Below are positions 59,563 to 64,000 of a stretch of DNA of 64,000 nt, piece after piece. Within the stretch, counting starts at the first letter, position 1. Each line of letters starts with the position of its first letter. Source of the stretch: Siphonodentalium dalli (taxonomy: Eukaryota > Mollusca > Scaphopoda > Gadilida > Siphonodentaliidae); assembly GCA_032622095.1 (NCBI GenBank), contig CP136066.1:98541319-98605318 (forward strand), read 5' to 3'. Both the position numbers and the translations under genes were made by a program. Under the pieces are notes generated by a model. The model was not told the DNA's origin. It worked only from the letters and a program-made list of their open reading frames with translations, and did not search any database.

Positions 59563-60705
59563 AATTGGCAAGAAACTGGTTTAATGGACAAATAATCTAA
59601 TTCTAATTAGTATGCTTTGTATTAAATAATGTATGCTCTTTTGCAAAATCATCTCTCTCTCCATCTGTTGGGAACATTTCCAATCTTGTGGGGGTGGGGC
59701 GCCAGGTTGGAAACTTCCAACACTTGGGAATCTTGAAGCCAGTCTATATGTTTTTTGCAATTTTCAGGTTCAGATATCCACATTTTCTCACTGGGCCCAT
59801 GTATACTGAGTTTCTCACCCGGTTTGCATGGTGGCCAATCAAAGGCTACTGATCAATTCACTTCAGAATGGTATACTATCTAGAGCTATAATGTGTCATG
59901 CAGTTGGGGAAAACCAAAGCCCAGGCCTTGTGCATGAGTTTGGTCTGTTTCAAGGGGATGGTGCGATTGGAAATTCCAAGGTGGACGCCCCAACATTGGA
60001 TACACTCCAGCCCACGTCCCTGCTCACTTGACACGTTAGTAGCGAGGAATAATAATGTGCCTTGTAATAGCCAGGTTCAGACACCCATAACACTAATTTT
60101 TAATGATTCATTTGTATGAATGTTTAGCTAATAATTCAAACAATCTGTTACTGCATGTTGAATTTAATAGCTGAGCATTCCTACAAATGAATCAATAGGA
60201 TTCAAGTAGCTGCTCTTTATAGCACATTTAGTCATCAAAGAATTAACATCAATATGATAATATTTGTAACTGCATGATTCTTTTCTCTTTTTTATATGTT
60301 ACTGCTTGTTGAACTTAATAGCTAAGAATTCCTACAAATCAATCAATAGGATTCAAGTCAATTCTCATTACAGCGCATTTAGTAACCAAAGGCTTAACAT
60401 CCATATAATAAATATTTGTAACTGTAGGATTCTTTGCTTTTTATATATCTTCTATTAAAAAATCAGAGATACCTAGTCAATCTAAAATATGATTGAATGG
60501 AAGATTACCGTGCTTGTATATGCTTTAATAGCTGCATATTCTAGAATTCTAGAATTTAACCTAGATAATCAGCATCCAGCAAGCGGATGCCCGACATAAA
60601 CTTCATAAACTGCGTAATCAGAGCATTGTATGGGTGTCAACTAACTTTTAACGTCTTATTTTTGGCTTTTTGTTGAGTAAAATACGTCTACGAAAATAGA
60701 CAACA

Positions 60706-61246
60706 CTAGCCGATGTGCCCGGCCCTCTTCGTCCTGGCTATTTAGGGATTTTTTTGTGATCCGTCTCCGCCTGGGCAAACTATTGTTCGATCGGCCCGGA
60801 AACATGCCTATATGAGCGAATATGGTCAAGGTCAAGGTCGCACGTGAAATTGGACCCACCCATATTGTTCCCGGGATCAAAGTAGGCCTACATTTTACCA
60901 AATTTGAGTCGGATTGGTCGAGGTCCAGAAAGATGCCTATATGAGCGTATATGAGCGAGGTCAAGGACACGGTCGCAATTGAAATTGGACCCGCCCATAT
61001 TGTTCCCGTGATCAAAGTAGAACCAGCTACCAAATTTGAGTGGGATCGGTCAAGGTCCAGAAACATGCCTATATGAGCGAGGTCAAGGTCAAGGACACGG
61101 ACGCACGTGAAATTGGATCCGCCCATATTGTTCCCCGGATAAAAGTAGGCCTACACACCAAATTTGAGTCGGATCGGTCGAGCAGTTTTTCGAGTCTATA
61201 ACACAAATACATACATACAGACAGAAGTTCCAAAATATATAATAGA
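60706..61246 (-). mobile_element. nonautonomous Helitron, reverse orientation
   Basis: 5' end TCTATTATATATTTTGG on the minus strand at 61246; CTAG end at 60706-60709; flanked by A (60705) and T (61247). The body is about three diverged units with ATGCCTATATGAGCG and AAATTTGAGT(C/G)GGATCGGTC. Confidence 0.68.
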
Positions 61247-61925
61247 TAAAATACAAGACAGATAACTCTATATATCCCGTCTACGCTCACGCTTTACGAA
61301 GTCCAGAGCAATGAAATTTCACTATTGTTAACCGGCTGTTGACTCATGGAAATGTCGGGCCTGCAAAACGCGTTATTTTTCAAACTAGCTGGCGACTTTG
61401 TGAATTTTGATAGGCGTAACACAGCTTATTGGATAAGCATAGAAAGGCAGTGTAATTCGTCGAAATTAATGACAAGTGGTGAAAATTTCAACTTAATGCA
61501 TAGTTTGTTGTTTATCTTTGTATACTTTCACAAAATTGGCAGTTTGAACCATGTACCATGGCAAATATTAGCAATAGTTTTACCCGCATAGAACGATTAA
61601 TGGGGATAGAACCGACTCGATCAGGAGAGAACCCAAACAATAATCAAAATTCGCGGTTCTTGTCGTTGTTATGACTCGCACAATGAATTTTTCGTTATTA
61701 ACACACTCATTGGTGCCACAGATTGTTATGGGATCGAAAATAACTAATCGAATTATCACCTAGATGCCTCAAAATTGCGTTTTAACTGTCAAAAAGTCGT
61801 GAAAATGTATAATTTCGATCAGCAAGAACCGTCACAAATCAGGCAAGAACCATCACAAACCGGCGATAGAACGATTTCCGATGTAACAGTTCCTACACAG
61901 TGAATTTGCCGATGGATGACATCAC

Positions 61926-63036
61926 ACAATTGTGGTGACATCACCATGGTAACGCATGTCATGTGTGAACAGGTGCGTAAAGTACGCTTGAACTCAATCA
62001 ATACTGGTACAGTTAATTTGATTTGTAATATCTCAGCACAAAAGTATGGACCAAACTCACTTTCAAATAGCTAATTATTATTATATGCATAACATGTTGT
62101 AGTTTTAGCATATGTGGTGGTAAGGAATGTTATTGGCAGGTGTGCGATGAGCATGATGAAGAGAAATGATAGATCAGATACAAATACACTCAAAACAAAG
62201 CACATTTTCATAAAATAGTGAATGGTGGCAGACACTTGTACTATTGATTGAAAGTTCGGCCAAGTTTTTCCAATTATTTCTGTTTCTGTTCAGAGAGTGT
62301 ACGGAACGTCACATTCAACAGTCATGATAACAGAATAAATGAGCAACTGCAACAAACGTGCTGCAGCTTGCAAGGACAGATTTTCCGGTACAAAGAATTC
62401 TAAAACTCTGAACTCAACATGTGTGACTTTGACAATTGAGGAGATGTCTATCTTTGTTTCATAGCTACAATCACATCCAAATCTACAACTTAAATATTTA
62501 TTTGCTACAGTGATAGAAAATAGTCCGTATTTTATTTGTTCATTTCACAACCTTGACTCAGAACAAAAAATATTTCCTGTGTTACATGCAATGATTAATA
62601 TGAAATTGTAAGGTGTAAGGTGTTTAATGTCAACAACAACAAACAAACAAATTATTGAATAAATAAGATACAGCCACAGTATCCGATAATACAAAATTTT
62701 CACTGCCACTCATTGTGAAAATTTGGCATTATCTGCTACTGAGCTTCCCGTCTCCATTTGAGGTATAAAAAAAAGTTTGGCCAAATAAAATTTGTATTTG
62801 CAAATTTTGAAAAACATTGGCCATTGGCCAGTTTGGCCACCGACAGCGCGACACTGCACTTAGGTGACCATGACCTAGTCTTGTATCATTAAAAGTGCTA
62901 AATGGCTGTTTTCTTTGGCTGTTTTTGTCCAAAAATTACATGCCGTAGTTGACAAGTATGGTTGCAAAAATGATAAAGATGTATTCCAGGTCAATTTTTA
63001 TAGAACTTAATTTACTTTTTCTTTATTTTCTATATA
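61926..63036. other. intergenic, little recognised
   Basis: A degraded hAT end-like piece with GGCCAGTTTGGCCACCGACAGCGCG lies near 62815-62850. AACAACAACAAACAAACAAA at 62631 may be a repeat tail. Nothing else supported. Confidence 0.35.
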
Positions 63037-63040
63037 TTAA

Positions 63041-63300
63041 CCCTTTCATGATGGGAACTGTGCTGGTGCAGCATTAAAGATCTGTGTCAATCCATTCTCT
63101 TATATATGCCAGTCTCACATAGGGAGCCTCGCATATATAAGAGAGTGCACTGGCTTTCAAAGTCATGGAAATATTGTTAGGCCAATGCATTCTCTTACTA
63201 GTATATATGTGAGGCTCCCTATGGGAGATACGCAAAAATAAGAGAAATGCAATGGCACAGGGTTTTCACAAAATTTCAGGAAGCTCCAGCCATGGAAGGG
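63041..63300. mobile_element. TTAA piggyBac-like MITE downstream of the gene
   Basis: 260 bp between TTAA 63037-63040 and 63301-63304; two hairpins with CATAGGGAG / CTATGGGAG loops. Confidence 0.8.
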
Positions 63301-63610
63301 TTAAAGACATATTATGGACTTGTTCGGGTGCGTGAAATTGATAAATTAATACTCAGGTGCTATGCCAACATGGGGAATGTAGCATTCTACTAACATCGCC
63401 AAAAATTTCAAAGAAATCGATCATACCACTCCATAGAAAACATCATCTGAACCTACGCCCAAATGTAAATATTTACATCTCGATTTGGGACGCAACTATC
63501 GGCGATAATCTAACACAATTGATTTCGCCATCGAGAGTCATTGCATTTAACTAATATATCAGAATGACGGTGTGTATCGTCAATTTGGATTAATATTCAT
63601 AACAAATAAC
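63301..63610. repeat. dispersed repeat, second copy of 4771-5070
   Basis: Starts TTAAAGACATATTATGGAC; shares AATGTAGCATTCTACTAACA and GAGTCATTGCATTTAA with the first copy. Confidence 0.7.
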
Positions 63611-63618
63611 AACTTTAA

Positions 63619-63981
63619 CCCTTTACCCAACAAACCGGCCAAAACCGGCCAAATAAAGCTTCAACAGCCTAAAATATCTTCGGTCTGTCTCAATAGAACC
63701 ATACAAATATGGATATCATTGGAACCGGTTCCTTGACCACATTGTGATAGTTACAGTTATGCCCTGTGCCAATGCATTCTCTTATATATGCGAGTCGACC
63801 ATAGGTCGCCTTGCATATATAAGAGAATGCATTGGCCATTTTTTCTTACATTCTTTAACAATTTTATAATTTTTAATGTGTTAAGCCAATGCATTCTCTT
63901 ATATATGCGAGGTGACCTATGGTCGACTCGCATATATATAAGAGAATGCATTGGCACAGGCCCCTTCTGTTGGGTAAAGGG
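63619..63981. mobile_element. TTAA piggyBac-like MITE (CCCTTTACCCAAC family), 363 bp
   Basis: TTAA at 63615-63618 and 63982-63985. Same orientation as 48513-48904 but with about 30 bp deleted between the two hairpins. Confidence 0.85.
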
Positions 63982-64000
63982 TTAAGCAGGATTATGCTCA

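Larger units (their letters stand above)
58709..61925. mobile_element. 3.2-kb element with about 100-bp inverted arms
   Basis: CACTGTGTAGGAACTGTTAC and about 100 bp around it (58730-58832) recur in complement at 61804-61902 with few differences. No transposase identified; open frames at 59828 and 61346 are unrecognised. The target duplication is unresolved. It contains the Helitron at 60706. Confidence 0.6.

Noticed and set aside
59828-60031. 67-codon open frame inside the 3.2-kb element
   Set aside because: Too short and unrecognised; could be chance.
61346-61591. 81-codon open frame with a hydrophobic end
   Set aside because: No family match that I can see and no downstream continuation of the ninein-like gene.

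Overview
This is animal nuclear DNA: AT-rich, intron-rich and packed with transposons, satellites and foldback repeats. It carries most or all of one protein-coding gene on the + strand. Seventeen coding exons (10927-57742) join in frame through GT-AG introns into an 838-codon reading frame. This resembles the N-terminal half of ninein / ninein-like protein (NIN/NINL), a centrosomal microtubule-anchoring protein with EF-hands followed by coiled coil. The dispersed repeats (GTCCGTCCG-type families, Helitrons ending in a CGGACGAAGTCGGG hairpin) and the family match suggest a marine invertebrate, most likely a mollusc. The species call is inference. I see no bacterial-type operon, CRISPR array or rRNA.

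Layout. 1-2810 is a 21-bp satellite that runs off the left edge. 2811-10898 is repeat-rich upstream DNA with Tc1/mariner-like, hAT-like and TTAA-flanked foldback elements. It ends in a composite element (8996-10888) that holds an 18-copy 68-bp minisatellite and stops ten bases before the first coding exon. 10927-57742 is the ninein-like gene. Intron 1 holds a 4-kb hAT-like element that contains a head-to-tail tetramer of a nonautonomous Helitron. Intron 2 holds a retroposed, frameshifted ORF1-like insertion and a single Helitron. Introns 4, 8, 10, 12, 13, 15 and 16 are crowded with TTAA-flanked elements. Intron 9 (9.4 kb) holds a tRNA-derived SINE, a large foldback and another hAT-like element. 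57690-58370 is a minisatellite that starts inside the last exon and repeats its C-terminal codons. 58709-61925 is a 3.2-kb element with roughly 100-bp inverted arms. 61926-64000 is intergenic repeat DNA.

The most unusual features are these. (1) A palindromic hairpin module is shared by at least three TTAA-flanked families with different terminal repeats. (2) Four Helitron units lie in an A-B-A-B order inside a hAT-like element. (3) Mobile-element ends sit directly at splice sites of the ninein-like gene. (4) A C-terminal exon appears to have expanded into a 3' minisatellite. All calls come from reading the sequence by eye; no similarity search was run.
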